The position numbers were made by a program, and so were the translations under genes. From contig NZ_CP014608.1 of the NCBI RefSeq assembly GCF_001586165.1, positions 3,968,001 through 4,032,000 of the forward strand: 64,000 nucleotides of DNA. The letters are read 5' to 3'. Positions 38,079 to 47,030 of this stretch are shown here, piece by piece. Each line of letters starts with the position of its first letter. Within the stretch, counting starts at the first letter, position 1. This DNA is from Obesumbacterium proteus (GTDB lineage Bacteria; Pseudomonadota; Gammaproteobacteria; Enterobacterales; Enterobacteriaceae). Under the pieces are notes generated by a model, which saw only the letters and a program-made list of their open reading frames with translations, had not been told where the DNA came from and ran no database searches.

Positions 38079-38957
38079 TTACTTTAGAAGCTGGTGCTGT
38101 AATTCCTGATCTGATTTATATCTTCTAAGCACAACATAGCTAAGATCGCCGCACCATAGAATCGGTTTACCAGTTGTTGCATACAAACATTTACCAATAA
38201 TTAGAGCATGACAGCCATCCAACTCGTCTAGACTATTGACTACCTTAAACTGTTCTCTGAAAGCACTAGCTATATCTTGCTGGATACAAACACTTAAACC
38301 TGATTTAATATTACCTGCGTTTAACCAAATTTTCCCATCATTCGTTTGCCCAACATCACTAATGAACCCCCAAAAGATCCTCCGTGCTCCATCCATCCAT
38401 GGCTTAACATTTGCAAATTCAACAAATAGTTCAGCACCATTCTCTGGTAAATCACTAAAATCCTGACCTTTGAAGCCAATCTTTTTTTCTAAATAACATT
38501 GCCCTTTTGATTGTACTAATTTGTAGAGCAATCGTTTCAAAGTAAAATGTGCTGGGTATTTTACACTGCCACCGTCGTTAGATTTTTCACCCGTAAACCT
38601 CTGTCCTATAGGTGTAGCTTCGGAGGTTTGTTCAGCCAGTTTCACGTCAATATCATAGCTTTGAGTTAAATCGAAATCTATAACTAAGCCACTATCAGTA
38701 TCCGATACTGGTAATGCCTTATCATTGCTACCCTCGCCCACTGCTTCATATGAAGTACCTAATGAGCAGTTTTCCTGGTGATGGGCACAAAAATGCGGTG
38801 CATCATTTCCATAACTAGACCGTCTAAACCATGCATCTCCACTACATTCGGTACACAGTAAACTACGTCTTTTTGATTGAATTTCAGCTGTGGGCAGCGC
38901 GTAAAATGCCTCAGCCGTCCATTCCTGCTCATCAATAGTACAAAAGGCTTTATCCAC
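38079..38957 (-). CDS. Unknown protein with N-terminal zinc-finger-like motif
   Basis: The ~292-residue protein starts at GTG (GGAGGG 7 nt upstream). Residues ~34-62 hold CTECSGDAWFRRSSYG...FCAHH, a likely zinc-binding knuckle. The remainder shows no motif I know. An upstream ATG followed by eight A is out of frame by one base. It lies between the island dusC and the right border, with dusC starting 31 nt after its stop, so the two may be cotranscribed. Confidence 0.6.
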   Translation of the reverse strand: MDKAFCTIDEQEWTAEAFYALPTAEIQSKRRSLLCTECSGDAWFRRSSYGNDAPHFCAHHQENCSLGTSYEAVGEGSNDKALPVSDTDSGLVIDFDLTQSYDIDVKLAEQTSEATPIGQRFTGEKSNDGGSVKYPAHFTLKRLLYKLVQSKGQCYLEKKIGFKGQDFSDLPENGAELFVEFANVKPWMDGARRIFWGFISDVGQTNDGKIWLNAGNIKSGLSVCIQQDIASAFREQFKVVNSLDELDGCHALIIGKCLYATTGKPILWCGDLSYVVLRRYKSDQELQHQLLK

Positions 38958-39074
38958 CGAGATTCCCTCCAATGACCTTTTTTTTCATCATACCATTACG
39001 CATATAGAACATTTAGTTAGCGGTGATGATCCAGTTCAAATTATTGGATGAAGCCATTGTACTAAGTTGATCCC

Positions 39075-39105
39075 TCATAAACTTAGTCCACCCACAGTTC
39101 AAATC
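39075..39105. other. Right attachment site of the dusC island
   Basis: On the minus strand this reads AACTGTGGG-TG-GACTAAGTTTAT. The part before TG (39089-39090) is dusC; the part after is island and pairs with ATAAACTT at the left border. Confidence 0.85.
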
Positions 39106-39393
39106 TACGCCCCACGACCCCAGCTCAACGGCTCGCGCCGCATTTTCGCCCAACCACTGAGGATGTTGCCCCAGTAATTGCACGCGCACGGCGGTTCCTG
39201 AAGGTGTTAGGCTTTGATTAGCCAGTTCTGGGCAAAGACGGTAATACACTTTTTCAGGCAGCAGGCTGTCCACCACGCGCACAAACTCGGTGATGCAGAG
39301 ATCGTAATCATTCACTTCGGTCAGCAGTTCGCGCACCAAAGAGTCGAGAACCCCTTCCATCGGTGCTAAAAGCACCCTTTTTACTGTCTGCAT
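39091..39393 (-). pseudogene. dusC: dusC 5' part, cut by island insertion
   Basis: Residues 1-101 of native DusC (MQTVKRVLLAPMEGVLDSLV to GSWGVDLNCG) are followed by island DNA. The frame runs on into the island to a stop at 39013, adding 25 unrelated residues, so a 126-residue truncated protein could be made from the native promoter. The FMN site is incomplete. Confidence 0.95.
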
Positions 39394-39457
39394 AAATCAG
39401 CCTGCATGATCATCGTTAGTATCTGCGCCTAAATTTGAGGCGCAAATGGTACTGAGT

Positions 39458-40909
39458 TCAGCGCTCGCCCGCAACGGGAGAACAACGCGCCAGCACATTC
39501 AGCAATAATTCCACCCAATTCTGAGCCATAGCTTCACTTTCCACGTTGGTAAAACCTAAGATCAGCCCGTGGGGCGGATTTTCAGTGCCGTGATACCAAA
39601 CGCTAAGCGCCTCCAGCGCAAGCCCCTGTACGCGCGCCTCTCTTTCAACCAAAGCATCATCGAAACATTCGGGTAAACGTACCAGCAAATGCATACCGCC
39701 AGCTTGAAGCTCAGTGGTTAGCCGATAACGTGTCTGTCGCTGTAACGCCTGCGCCAGCCAGAGGCGACGCTGAGCATACAAACTGCGCATTTTCTTTAGA
39801 TGACGATAAAACTGACCTGAATAGATAAACTGTGCCGTAGTGGCCTGCATCAGCGTAGGACAAACGCAGGGATACGTCCGCATGGTCTGATGGAACTGAG
39901 GTAATAGAGACTCAGGTACCACCACGTATGCAATCCGCAGCCCAGGGAATAACACCTTGCTAAACGTGCCGACGTACAGCACGCGATCCAGCTGATCTAA
40001 ACTTTTCAGCGCCGGTAGCGGATGCCCTTGATAGTGAAATTCACCATCATAGTCATCCTCAATAATCCAGCTTTGCTGGCGCTGCGCCCATGCTAAAAGC
40101 TGCATGCGCCGTGGCAGACTAAGCCCTAAGCCGAGCGGGCTTTGATGTGCTGGCGTCACCAACGCCGCACGTGCCTGTGCATGATTGCGCACGCCTTTTT
40201 CCACGCACAAGCCCTGCTCATCCACGGGGATGGGCACGGTGTTAACGCCAAAATCTTGCAGCACATGCCATGGAAACGGAAAACAGGGCTCTTCTAACCA
40301 AACTTCATCCCCGCGGTTGAGTAAGGCATTCGCAATCAGTGATAGCACCGAGCGATATCCAGCCGCGATAAATATTTGATGCGCCGCACAGCGAATACCG
40401 CGTGAAATATGCAAATACCCAGCTAACGCCTCCCGCAGTGCGGGATAACCTTGAGGCGCAGGATGAGAAAGTTCTTCACGCCGAGTCTGACGCGCACACT
40501 GGCTTAATAAGCGATTCCATTGCCCTAAAGGAAATGCATCCAAAGCAGGCGCACCGAGTTGAAACGGCAACAGCTGTGAAGAGGGCAAAGGCATGCCGGC
40601 ATGACGAGGCGCTTCTAATATCGGTTTCGGGATCTCAGCGCTTTTCGCCATATTTAGCCGTCGAGAAACCCGCGTTCCACCCTGCTGGCTATTTTCGATA
40701 TATCCTTCACCGCTCAGCAATCCATAGGCCGCTTCAACGGTTCCACGGGCAACGTTTAAATCACTGGCTAAGCCACGCAGCGAAGGCAACCGCTCGCCGG
40801 GAGCCAGTACGCCATCGGCAATCGCCATCTTAATACGTTGGTAAATTTGGCGATAAATCGGCTCTTTGGCCGCAGGGTCAACGACGAGGAAAGAATGAAG
40901 CGCCGCCAT
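39458..40909 (-). CDS. MocR/PdxR-type regulator (GntR HTH plus aminotransferase domain)
   Basis: The 483-residue protein has an N-terminal GntR-type winged HTH (APGERLPSLRGLASDLNVARGTVEAAY in parts, residues ~35-62) and a fold-type I aminotransferase-like domain with the PLP lysine in YVGTFSKVLFPGLRIAYVVVP. Such regulators sense PLP or amino compounds. It faces the gene for an AhpD-like protein 130 bp away, with repeats between. Confidence 0.88.
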   Translation of the reverse strand: MAALHSFLVVDPAAKEPIYRQIYQRIKMAIADGVLAPGERLPSLRGLASDLNVARGTVEAAYGLLSGEGYIENSQQGGTRVSRRLNMAKSAEIPKPILEAPRHAGMPLPSSQLLPFQLGAPALDAFPLGQWNRLLSQCARQTRREELSHPAPQGYPALREALAGYLHISRGIRCAAHQIFIAAGYRSVLSLIANALLNRGDEVWLEEPCFPFPWHVLQDFGVNTVPIPVDEQGLCVEKGVRNHAQARAALVTPAHQSPLGLGLSLPRRMQLLAWAQRQQSWIIEDDYDGEFHYQGHPLPALKSLDQLDRVLYVGTFSKVLFPGLRIAYVVVPESLLPQFHQTMRTYPCVCPTLMQATTAQFIYSGQFYRHLKKMRSLYAQRRLWLAQALQRQTRYRLTTELQAGGMHLLVRLPECFDDALVEREARVQGLALEALSVWYHGTENPPHGLILGFTNVESEAMAQNWVELLLNVLARCSPVAGER

Positions 40910-40910
40910 G

Positions 40911-40960
40911 ATATGGCCTATAAAAATAGTGAAGATATGGCTCTATATACTAGGCCATAT
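40911..40960. promoter_or_regulatory. Repeats forming a probable MocR operator
   Basis: ATATGGCCTATA (40911-40922) and ATATGGCTCTATA (40935-40947) are direct repeats 24 bp apart; TAGGCCATAT (40951-40960) is an inverted copy. MocR regulators are known to bind direct repeats. The sites touch the regulator's own start codon. Confidence 0.6.
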
Positions 40961-41039
40961 TGAGCGTAAAGTCGCTTTATCAAACCACGACAGCGACGCG
41001 CTTTAGCGTTGTTCAAATGTATTTTGCGGAGAATAAATC

Positions 41040-41468
41040 ATGTCACACCTGCGTCTTGCTTACGGCAAACTTTCCCCTGAGGCCTATAACGGCCTTATTC
41101 AAACCAGCATGGCATTAAGCAAAAGCTCATTAGGCCATTTGGTTGAACTGGTTTACCTGCGTATTTCCCAAATCAACGGCTGCGCATTTTGTTTGGATAT
41201 GCACAGTACGGCGCTGCGTAAAGCCGGTTACAGCCAACATAAAATGGATATTTTATCTGGCTGGCGTATGGCAGAAGCGTTCGACGCGCGTGAACGTGCA
41301 GCGCTAGACTGGGCCGAAGCCGTCACGCATATTTCATATTGTGGAACGTCCGATGAATTATTTGCGACGTTGAAAGAACACTTTAACGATACTGAAATTG
41401 CTGACTTAACGTTTGCCATTAGCCTTATGAATGCCTTCAATCGTATGGCAATCAGCATGCGTCAGTAA
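41040..41468 (+). CDS. Carboxymuconolactone decarboxylase-family (AhpD-like) protein
   Basis: The 142-residue protein has the AhpD-type redox motif CAFCLDMH (CxxCxxxH) in a helical bundle, seen with NGCAFCLDMHSTALRKAG near residue 46. Such proteins act as alkylhydroperoxidase-like or thiol redox enzymes. It is transcribed away from the MocR gene and is its likely target. Confidence 0.88.
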   Translation: MSHLRLAYGKLSPEAYNGLIQTSMALSKSSLGHLVELVYLRISQINGCAFCLDMHSTALRKAGYSQHKMDILSGWRMAEAFDARERAALDWAEAVTHISYCGTSDELFATLKEHFNDTEIADLTFAISLMNAFNRMAISMRQ

Positions 41469-41471
41469 GAC

Positions 41472-42365
41472 CTAGCTACGCGGAGGAAAGTGGGTTAATA
41501 CGAAGTCGACCCACACTCTGACTCTTGGCGGTATATCCGCCGAGGGATACCAAATATGCATCGAACGCGCTTGCGGCCAAAACGGCTCCAGAATCGGTAT
41601 TAAACGCCCACTGCGAAAGTGCTCCTCGAGATACCAATCCGCCAAGCACACAATGCCCATATGGCTCAGCGCCGCATCAACCAAACTATCGGGCGATGTG
41701 GCAATAAATGAAGCCTGCTGTTCATTCACGCTACCTTCACCATCCCACCACGCCATCAGCTTTCCGCTACCGGAATTTCGATGTATCAGGCGATGATGCG
41801 AGAGAAGATCACTTATCGTTTGTGGCGTGCCGAAACGCGCCAGATATTCAGGCGATGCCGCCATTTTACTGTAGGCCATGCATATTTCGCGCCCCACCAG
41901 TCGACTGTCGGTGGCGGTACGTTGACCAATTGCCACATCAATGTTCTCACCGATGAGATTCACTAAACGCGGCTCCATCTCAAGATCGATGGTCACCTTT
42001 GGAAAACGTTGGCTGAATATCGGCAGCAGCGGCATTAATCGATGGCGACCAAAACCGGGAATGACGCTCACACGAACCAATCCAGAGGGCTCTTCGCTCA
42101 GCTGCCTCTCGTCCAAGGCCTGATTTAATGCCTGCCATAACGGCGTTATCCGACGGCGAAAATCGGCGCCCTCTTCCGTCAGCATGACAAAATGCGTATT
42201 GCGCGCAAATAAGCGGATATTTAAACGCATTTCTAATGCCCGCACATTCTTACTCACCGCCGCGGCGCTAATCCCCAGTTGGCGAGCTGCCGCAGAAAAG
42301 CTTTGTGCCTCTGCCGAAGCCAAAAAGGCGGGGATCAGTCGATATACGTCTACAGGCAATGCCAT
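41472..42365 (-). CDS. LysR-family transcriptional regulator
   Basis: The 297-residue protein has a LysR HTH (AEAQSFSAAARQLGISAAAVSKNVRALE in parts, residues ~17-42) and an effector domain. It faces the oxidoreductase gene at 42493 (127 bp apart), which it probably regulates. Confidence 0.87.
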   Translation of the reverse strand: MALPVDVYRLIPAFLASAEAQSFSAAARQLGISAAAVSKNVRALEMRLNIRLFARNTHFVMLTEEGADFRRRITPLWQALNQALDERQLSEEPSGLVRVSVIPGFGRHRLMPLLPIFSQRFPKVTIDLEMEPRLVNLIGENIDVAIGQRTATDSRLVGREICMAYSKMAASPEYLARFGTPQTISDLLSHHRLIHRNSGSGKLMAWWDGEGSVNEQQASFIATSPDSLVDAALSHMGIVCLADWYLEEHFRSGRLIPILEPFWPQARSMHIWYPSADIPPRVRVWVDFVLTHFPPRS

Positions 42366-42492
42366 GCTTTTAACCTTAGGTTGAAACAGATTTACTGTTT
42401 TACAGGCTACACCACCACGCGAAGAAATGAAAAAATAGCCACATCGGTAGCATTATCATTCTCCCTATCATTGAAATCACAAGAGAAGACCT

Positions 42493-43029
42493 ATGAAAAA
42501 AGTGCTGGTATTAGCCGCGCATCGCTTTCCCGATCAGTCACGCATCAGCCATGCTGCGATTGATGCATTGAAAACACAGAAAAACGTCACCGTAAATGAG
42601 CTGATGCGCCACTACCCCGATTACAACATCGACGTAGAACGTGAACAGAAACTGCTCACTGAACACGATATTGTGGTAATGCTCTTCCCCTTCTATTGGT
42701 ATAGCTCACCGGCGATTTTAAAAGAGTGGCAAGATGCCGTATTAACCTATGGTTTTGCCTATGGCAGCCAAGGCAAAGCATTACATGGCAAATCGCTGAT
42801 GATCGCGACCTCAACAGGAGGCAATGCGCAGGCGTATACCGCCGAGGGATACAATCGCTATCCTGTCGAAAGCCTCTTATTACCGTTTAACAATATGAGT
42901 CATTTGGTTGGCATGCATTGGCTGGACCCATATTTGATTCAGGGCGCTAACGATATTACGGATCAATTAATTGATACTGGTGTGAATGGATTACTGAGTC
43001 GAATCCATGAATTGCAAAACGCTGACTGA
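42493..43029 (+). CDS. Flavodoxin-fold NAD(P)H oxidoreductase, KefF/MdaB-like
   Basis: The 178-residue protein has a flavodoxin-like fold with LVLAAHRFPDQSRISHAAID (FMN phosphate loop) and FPFYWYSSPAILKEWQD-, the family motif near residue 68, followed by TSTGGNAQAYTAEGYN. KefF-type proteins are quinone reductases that can activate KefC; no kefC is present here. AGAAG precedes the ATG. The nearest role is quinone or xenobiotic reduction. Confidence 0.85.
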   Translation: MKKVLVLAAHRFPDQSRISHAAIDALKTQKNVTVNELMRHYPDYNIDVEREQKLLTEHDIVVMLFPFYWYSSPAILKEWQDAVLTYGFAYGSQGKALHGKSLMIATSTGGNAQAYTAEGYNRYPVESLLLPFNNMSHLVGMHWLDPYLIQGANDITDQLIDTGVNGLLSRIHELQNAD

Positions 43030-43038
43030 TTTTTGACG

Positions 43039-43067
43039 CTGTCATCCTCTCTGCTGGAGGATGACAG
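43039..43067. terminator. 11-bp hairpin after the oxidoreductase gene
   Basis: CTGTCATCCTC / GAGGATGACAG form a perfect stem with a 7-nt loop between convergent genes. No clear U tract follows on the plus strand. Confidence 0.5.
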
Positions 43068-43097
43068 ACCAAATTTGGCTTATTTAAATAAGCGGTT

Positions 43098-43394
43098 TTA
43101 AGAAGGTTTCTTCTCTTCCCATTTACCCCAAGGATTTGCATCAGAGACGTTGGCTTCTTGGAGAGGAGCAGGTGTGTCCGCCAGTGAATCAATATACAGC
43201 TCTTCCACTTTTTGCCGAGCCCACGGGGTGCGACGCAAAAATTTCAGGCTTGATTTAATGCTAGGATCGCTTTTGAAGCAGTTGATGCTAATAATCTTCG
43301 CCAACTCAGCCCAGCCATAACGCTCCACCAGCGATGTCAGCAAAGCTTCCAGCGTGATGCCATGCAAAGGGTCTTTAGATGTTTGGGCGTTCAT
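43098..43394 (-). CDS. VF530-family protein (DUF2132)
   Basis: The 98-residue protein starts MNAQTSKDPLHGITLEALLTSLVERYGW and includes INCFKSDPSIKSSLKFLRRTPWAR, the signature of the VF530 family. That family has a helical fold and possibly binds DNA. AGGAA lies 6 nt before the ATG. The open frame extends 41 codons upstream without homology. Confidence 0.85.
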   Translation of the reverse strand: MNAQTSKDPLHGITLEALLTSLVERYGWAELAKIISINCFKSDPSIKSSLKFLRRTPWARQKVEELYIDSLADTPAPLQEANVSDANPWGKWEEKKPS

Positions 43395-43513
43395 GGAAAT
43401 TCCTGTCGGCAATGGACTCAATACGAGTTTAAAAAATTTTCGCACACCATACTGACTGCGGCCTGAGAGTGCAAGCCGCAGGCGTGCTGGAACCGTCAGC
43501 ACCTTTTTAGCTA

Positions 43514-45532
43514 TCAAGACATCGCAATGAACTGATCGCGCAACGCCTGAATATCATCCCTGAGGCTGGCGGCCTCTTCAAACTCAAGGTTTTGAGCATG
43601 TTTATACATCTGCGCTTCCAGATCGCGAATTTTCTGCTCGATCTGTTTTGGAGACAACGCTTGATAAGCAGCAGAAGACTCAGCCGCTTTGCTGCTTCGC
43701 CCATGCTTACCTTTACCACGTGACGATGCTTCACCCAGTTGGAGAATATCGGATACTTTCTTATTCAACGCCTGTGGCGTTATGCCATGCTCGAGATTAT
43801 ACGCTTCCTGTTTTGCGCGACGACGTTCAGTTTCACCAATCGCTTTCTCCATAGAGTTGGTGATGCGATCGCCATAAAGAATCGCTTTACCATTCAGGTT
43901 ACGTGCCGCACGGCCAATGGTCTGAATCAGCGAACGCTCTGAACGCAGGAAGCCTTCTTTGTCTGCATCTAAAATCGCGACCAGCGAAACCTCTGGCATA
44001 TCGAGCCCTTCACGAAGAAGGTTGATACCGACCAGTACATCAAACTCACCGAGACGAAGATCTCGGATGATCTCAACACGTTCAACGGTATCGATATCAG
44101 AATGCAGATAGCGGACCCGCACACCGTGTTCATCGAGATATTCGGTTAAGTCCTCCGCCATTCGCTTGGTCAACGTAGTGACCAGCACACGCTCATTAAT
44201 CGCCTCACGAATACGAATTTCAGAGAGCAAATCGTCAACCTGCGTGGCAACCGGACGCACCTCAATCAACGGATCAAGCAAACCGGTCGGGCGTACAACC
44301 TGATCGACAATATCACTGCCTGATTTTTCAAGCTCATAATTACCCGGCGTTGCAGACACATAAATCGTTTGCGGTGCCAAAGCCTCAAACTCTTCAAAGC
44401 GCATTGGGCGGTTATCAAGCGCAGAAGGCAAGCGGAATCCATACTCCACCAGCGTCTCTTTGCGCGCTCGGTCGCCGCGATACATGCCGCCAATTTGAGG
44501 TATGGTGACGTGGGATTCATCGATCACCAGCAGCCCATCGGCAGGAAGATAATCAAACAGCGTTGGTGGTGCTTCACCCGGCTTACGCCCAGAGAGATAG
44601 CGCGAGTAGTTTTCAATGCCCGAGCAATAGCCTAGCTCGTTCATCATTTCGAGATCGAACTGGGTACGCTGCGTCAACCGTTGCTCTTCTAGCAGCTTGT
44701 TATTGGCCAGCAACACTTTGCGCCGCTCCGCCAAATCAACCTTAATATCTTCCATCGCCTGCAAAATGCGTTCACGCGGCGTGACATAGTGCGTTTTTGG
44801 ATACACGGTAAAACGCTGAACTTCTTGGATCAGTTGTCCCGTTAATGGGTCGAACAGCGATAGACGCTCCACTTCCTCATCAAACAGCTCTACGCGTAGG
44901 GCTTCATCCTCAGATTCAGCGGGGAAAATATCAATCACTTCGCCACGAACGCGGAAGGTACCACGCTGAAAAGCCTGATCGTTACGCGCATATTGCAGCT
45001 CGGATAAGCGACGCAAGATGGCCCGCTGATCGATAATCATGCCGCGTGTTAAATGCAGCATCATTTTCAAATAGGCATCAGGATCGCCCAAGCCATAAAT
45101 AGCAGAAACCGAGGCCACAACAATGACATCTTTGCGCTCAAGCAACGCTTTTGTCGCTGAAAGCCGCATTTGTTCAATATGTTCGTTTACCGAGGAGTCT
45201 TTCTCGATAAAGGTATCTGAACTCGGCACATAGGCTTCTGGCTGATAATAGTCGTAATAGGAGACAAAATACTCCACGGCATTTTCTGGGAAAAACTGCT
45301 TCATCTCGCCGTAAAGCTGTGCCGCTAAAGTTTTGTTGGGTGCCATGACCATGGTTGGACGATTGAGATCGGCAATCACGTTGGCAATCGTAAACGTCTT
45401 ACCAGAACCCGTTACGCCCAGCAGCGTTTGATGCGCCAAACCATTTTCTAAACCTGCCTCTAAACGACGAATCGCCTCAGGCTGGTCGCCGTCTGGCTTG
45501 AATGCAGAATGCAATTTGAACGTTTTACTCAT
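43514..45532 (-). CDS. uvrB: Excinuclease ABC subunit UvrB
   Basis: The 672-residue protein is full-length UvrB, the damage-verifying helicase of nucleotide excision repair. It has Walker A GVTGSGKT near residue 40, the beta-hairpin region YYDYYQPEAYVPSSD, DESHVTIPQ, helicase motif VI QTIGRAARN, and the C-terminal UVR domain (EFEEAASLRDDIQALRDQF). A probable LexA box lies 190 bp upstream. Confidence 0.97.
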   Translation of the reverse strand: MSKTFKLHSAFKPDGDQPEAIRRLEAGLENGLAHQTLLGVTGSGKTFTIANVIADLNRPTMVMAPNKTLAAQLYGEMKQFFPENAVEYFVSYYDYYQPEAYVPSSDTFIEKDSSVNEHIEQMRLSATKALLERKDVIVVASVSAIYGLGDPDAYLKMMLHLTRGMIIDQRAILRRLSELQYARNDQAFQRGTFRVRGEVIDIFPAESEDEALRVELFDEEVERLSLFDPLTGQLIQEVQRFTVYPKTHYVTPRERILQAMEDIKVDLAERRKVLLANNKLLEEQRLTQRTQFDLEMMNELGYCSGIENYSRYLSGRKPGEAPPTLFDYLPADGLLVIDESHVTIPQIGGMYRGDRARKETLVEYGFRLPSALDNRPMRFEEFEALAPQTIYVSATPGNYELEKSGSDIVDQVVRPTGLLDPLIEVRPVATQVDDLLSEIRIREAINERVLVTTLTKRMAEDLTEYLDEHGVRVRYLHSDIDTVERVEIIRDLRLGEFDVLVGINLLREGLDMPEVSLVAILDADKEGFLRSERSLIQTIGRAARNLNGKAILYGDRITNSMEKAIGETERRRAKQEAYNLEHGITPQALNKKVSDILQLGEASSRGKGKHGRSSKAAESSAAYQALSPKQIEQKIRDLEAQMYKHAQNLEFEEAASLRDDIQALRDQFIAMS

Positions 45533-45722
45533 GAATCAACACCTTGCTTAAATGCATTTGTCTTTTAGAAGGGCCACGGCATTTTCGAATGCTTAATCGT
45601 CCGGCATTGATTATGGAAGGCCTACCCAATTTTGCCACTGTCTCTGGATATCTCCTGCGAGGGATTTCTCCACACGGTCAGAAAATCACGCTCACGATGA
45701 TGTGAGAAGAGGGGAACTATGA

Positions 45723-45742
45723 TACTGGATATAAAACCAGCT
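45723..45742. promoter_or_regulatory. LexA (SOS) box upstream of uvrB
   Basis: TACTG-N10-CAGCT matches the LexA consensus TACTG-(TA)5-CAGTA at nine of the ten arm positions. On the minus strand its end ATCCAGTA is the same as in the E. coli uvrB box as I recall it. Confidence 0.8.
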
Positions 45743-46063
45743 TCAAACCTTATCTGCACCGTTTTGTGTAATTCCCTATCCAATTTCGCCGCCTTAAGCT
45801 GCCCCAAAACCTCAAATTACATCCGTTTTACAATTTTCACCTACCGGTGACATTTATCCCCAATGCAGCTCGCGAATTAACTTTTTTAGTCTGCTCTTGT
45901 CAAGGCCGTTTTGTTGCGCAACGCGATTCTTTATCTAGTGCTTGATTTTAAATAACCCATTGAATAAAAACAGTTTTAAAATATAGTTACCATATCAACC
46001 AACCTGTGCGAAAGCCGCGCTGGCTCTGGGCTTTGACGAGTTCTCTAAACCTAATGCACAAGG

Positions 46064-46086
46064 TTATCCACAGGAATAGTGGATAA
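46064..46086. promoter_or_regulatory. Inverted pair of DnaA boxes
   Basis: TTATCCACA (46064-46072) is a perfect DnaA box; AGTGGATAA (46078-46086) is an inverted box with one mismatch. DnaA binding upstream of uvrB is known in E. coli, so this may be a conserved control site, not an origin. Confidence 0.6.
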
Positions 46087-46483
46087 CTTGCACCACTCCG
46101 CTTGGCGCTTGAGTTACGGAAAAATGACAATCTGTCAGTAAATCGACTCTGGAGTCCTTTTTTTAGTTAATTTTTTAGCTATTTTTTCTTTTTGATATAC
46201 TTATTCGCACTAACAAAAGTGCTTGCTAGGGTAACTTATTTCGTTAAGCGAGGATTCAGAGCTTGATCTTTTATTCCCTTAATGAACCACGCTTGCACCG
46301 CTGTGTTTTTTTTGAGCATCTTAATAATGCAGAATTTATCTGCGTTTTTTTGCTCTCTTCTTAAGGTTTCATTAGCACTTATTAAGATTTTCCGTCTGTG
46401 ATTCAAACAATGTATTTATTCACACTTTTGTTGTTAATGCTTTGTATGGGAAATGACGTTTTTGGTTGCAGTGTTCTCAGCCG

Positions 46484-47014
46484 TTATTTTCTTAGCCAGC
46501 CTGAAATCTCTCTCTGAGAACCACTATCCGCTTCGTTAATGGCACGATATAAATTGCACTGCATATTGACCGCTGCCAGCTCTAACAATCGGGAGTCTAT
46601 ACTGTAGTTTTTAACATCTCTTAACCATGTCAGAACGCTGGCCAGATGCCAGATGGACGTTTTCCCCTGATGCAGAGGTGCGGGGAAACTATTCCCTCCC
46701 TGCTCCATTAATTTGCGCATATTTTGGCGAGAAAAACCCAAACGCTCGGCAATATCGGTTAGTCCAACAAAATCAGGCGCAGCCTCGCACAGCACGGCAT
46801 GTGGCATAACGCTCAATACATCTTGAATGGCCGTCGATATCGCCTCATTAGCATCCTCGGCGGTGCGGCAAAAATTCATGGCAATACGGCCAGCAATCCC
46901 CACGCCGATGGTGGCATCGGTGCAACCTGCCGCGCCTAATGCCTCAAGGTAGTTTGATGGTTCATCATTCTGATCTGGCAAAGAAAAAATGAGCGTAAAT
47001 TCATAATCCTTCAT
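46484..47014 (-). CDS. HicB-like protein with C-terminal HTH, putative antitoxin
   Basis: The 176-residue protein has an N-terminal partial HicB-like fold (YEFTLIFSLPDQNDEPSNYLEALGAAGCTDA in parts; HicB domains mimic RNase H) and a predicted excisionase-like DNA-binding segment (DFVGLTDIAERLGFSRQNMRKLMEQ). It starts 16 nt after a small HicA-like gene. Antitoxin function is inferred from gene order and size only. Confidence 0.55.
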   Translation of the reverse strand: MKDYEFTLIFSLPDQNDEPSNYLEALGAAGCTDATIGVGIAGRIAMNFCRTAEDANEAISTAIQDVLSVMPHAVLCEAAPDFVGLTDIAERLGFSRQNMRKLMEQGGNSFPAPLHQGKTSIWHLASVLTWLRDVKNYSIDSRLLELAAVNMQCNLYRAINEADSGSQREISGWLRK

Positions 47015-47030
47015 GTTTTTTCCTCAGTCG

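Larger units (their letters stand above)
25194..39090. mobile_element. Genomic island integrated in dusC by serine recombination
   Basis: About 13,897 bp of AT-rich DNA splits dusC. The ends are set by rejoining the two dusC parts without loss or gain of a base, leaving one TG at each border. The island carries a large serine recombinase, a small one, a retron, an ABC-3C-like system and a complete foreign dusC. No tRNA gene, tyrosine integrase, transposon ends or conjugation genes are visible. Confidence 0.93.
45533..46483. other. 951-bp region between uvrB and the HicB-like gene
   Basis: No convincing protein gene is seen. It holds the LexA box near uvrB and a pair of DnaA boxes. A possible plus-strand RNA lies at 46208-46350: TATACT at 46196-46201 serves as a -10 but the -35 is poor; a short hairpin GCAGA/TCTGC followed by GTTTTTTT ends it. 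That RNA is only a suggestion. Confidence 0.4.

Noticed and set aside
25194..39090. CRISPR array or IS element in the island
   Set aside because: No regularly spaced repeats, no DDE transposase and no terminal repeats were seen.
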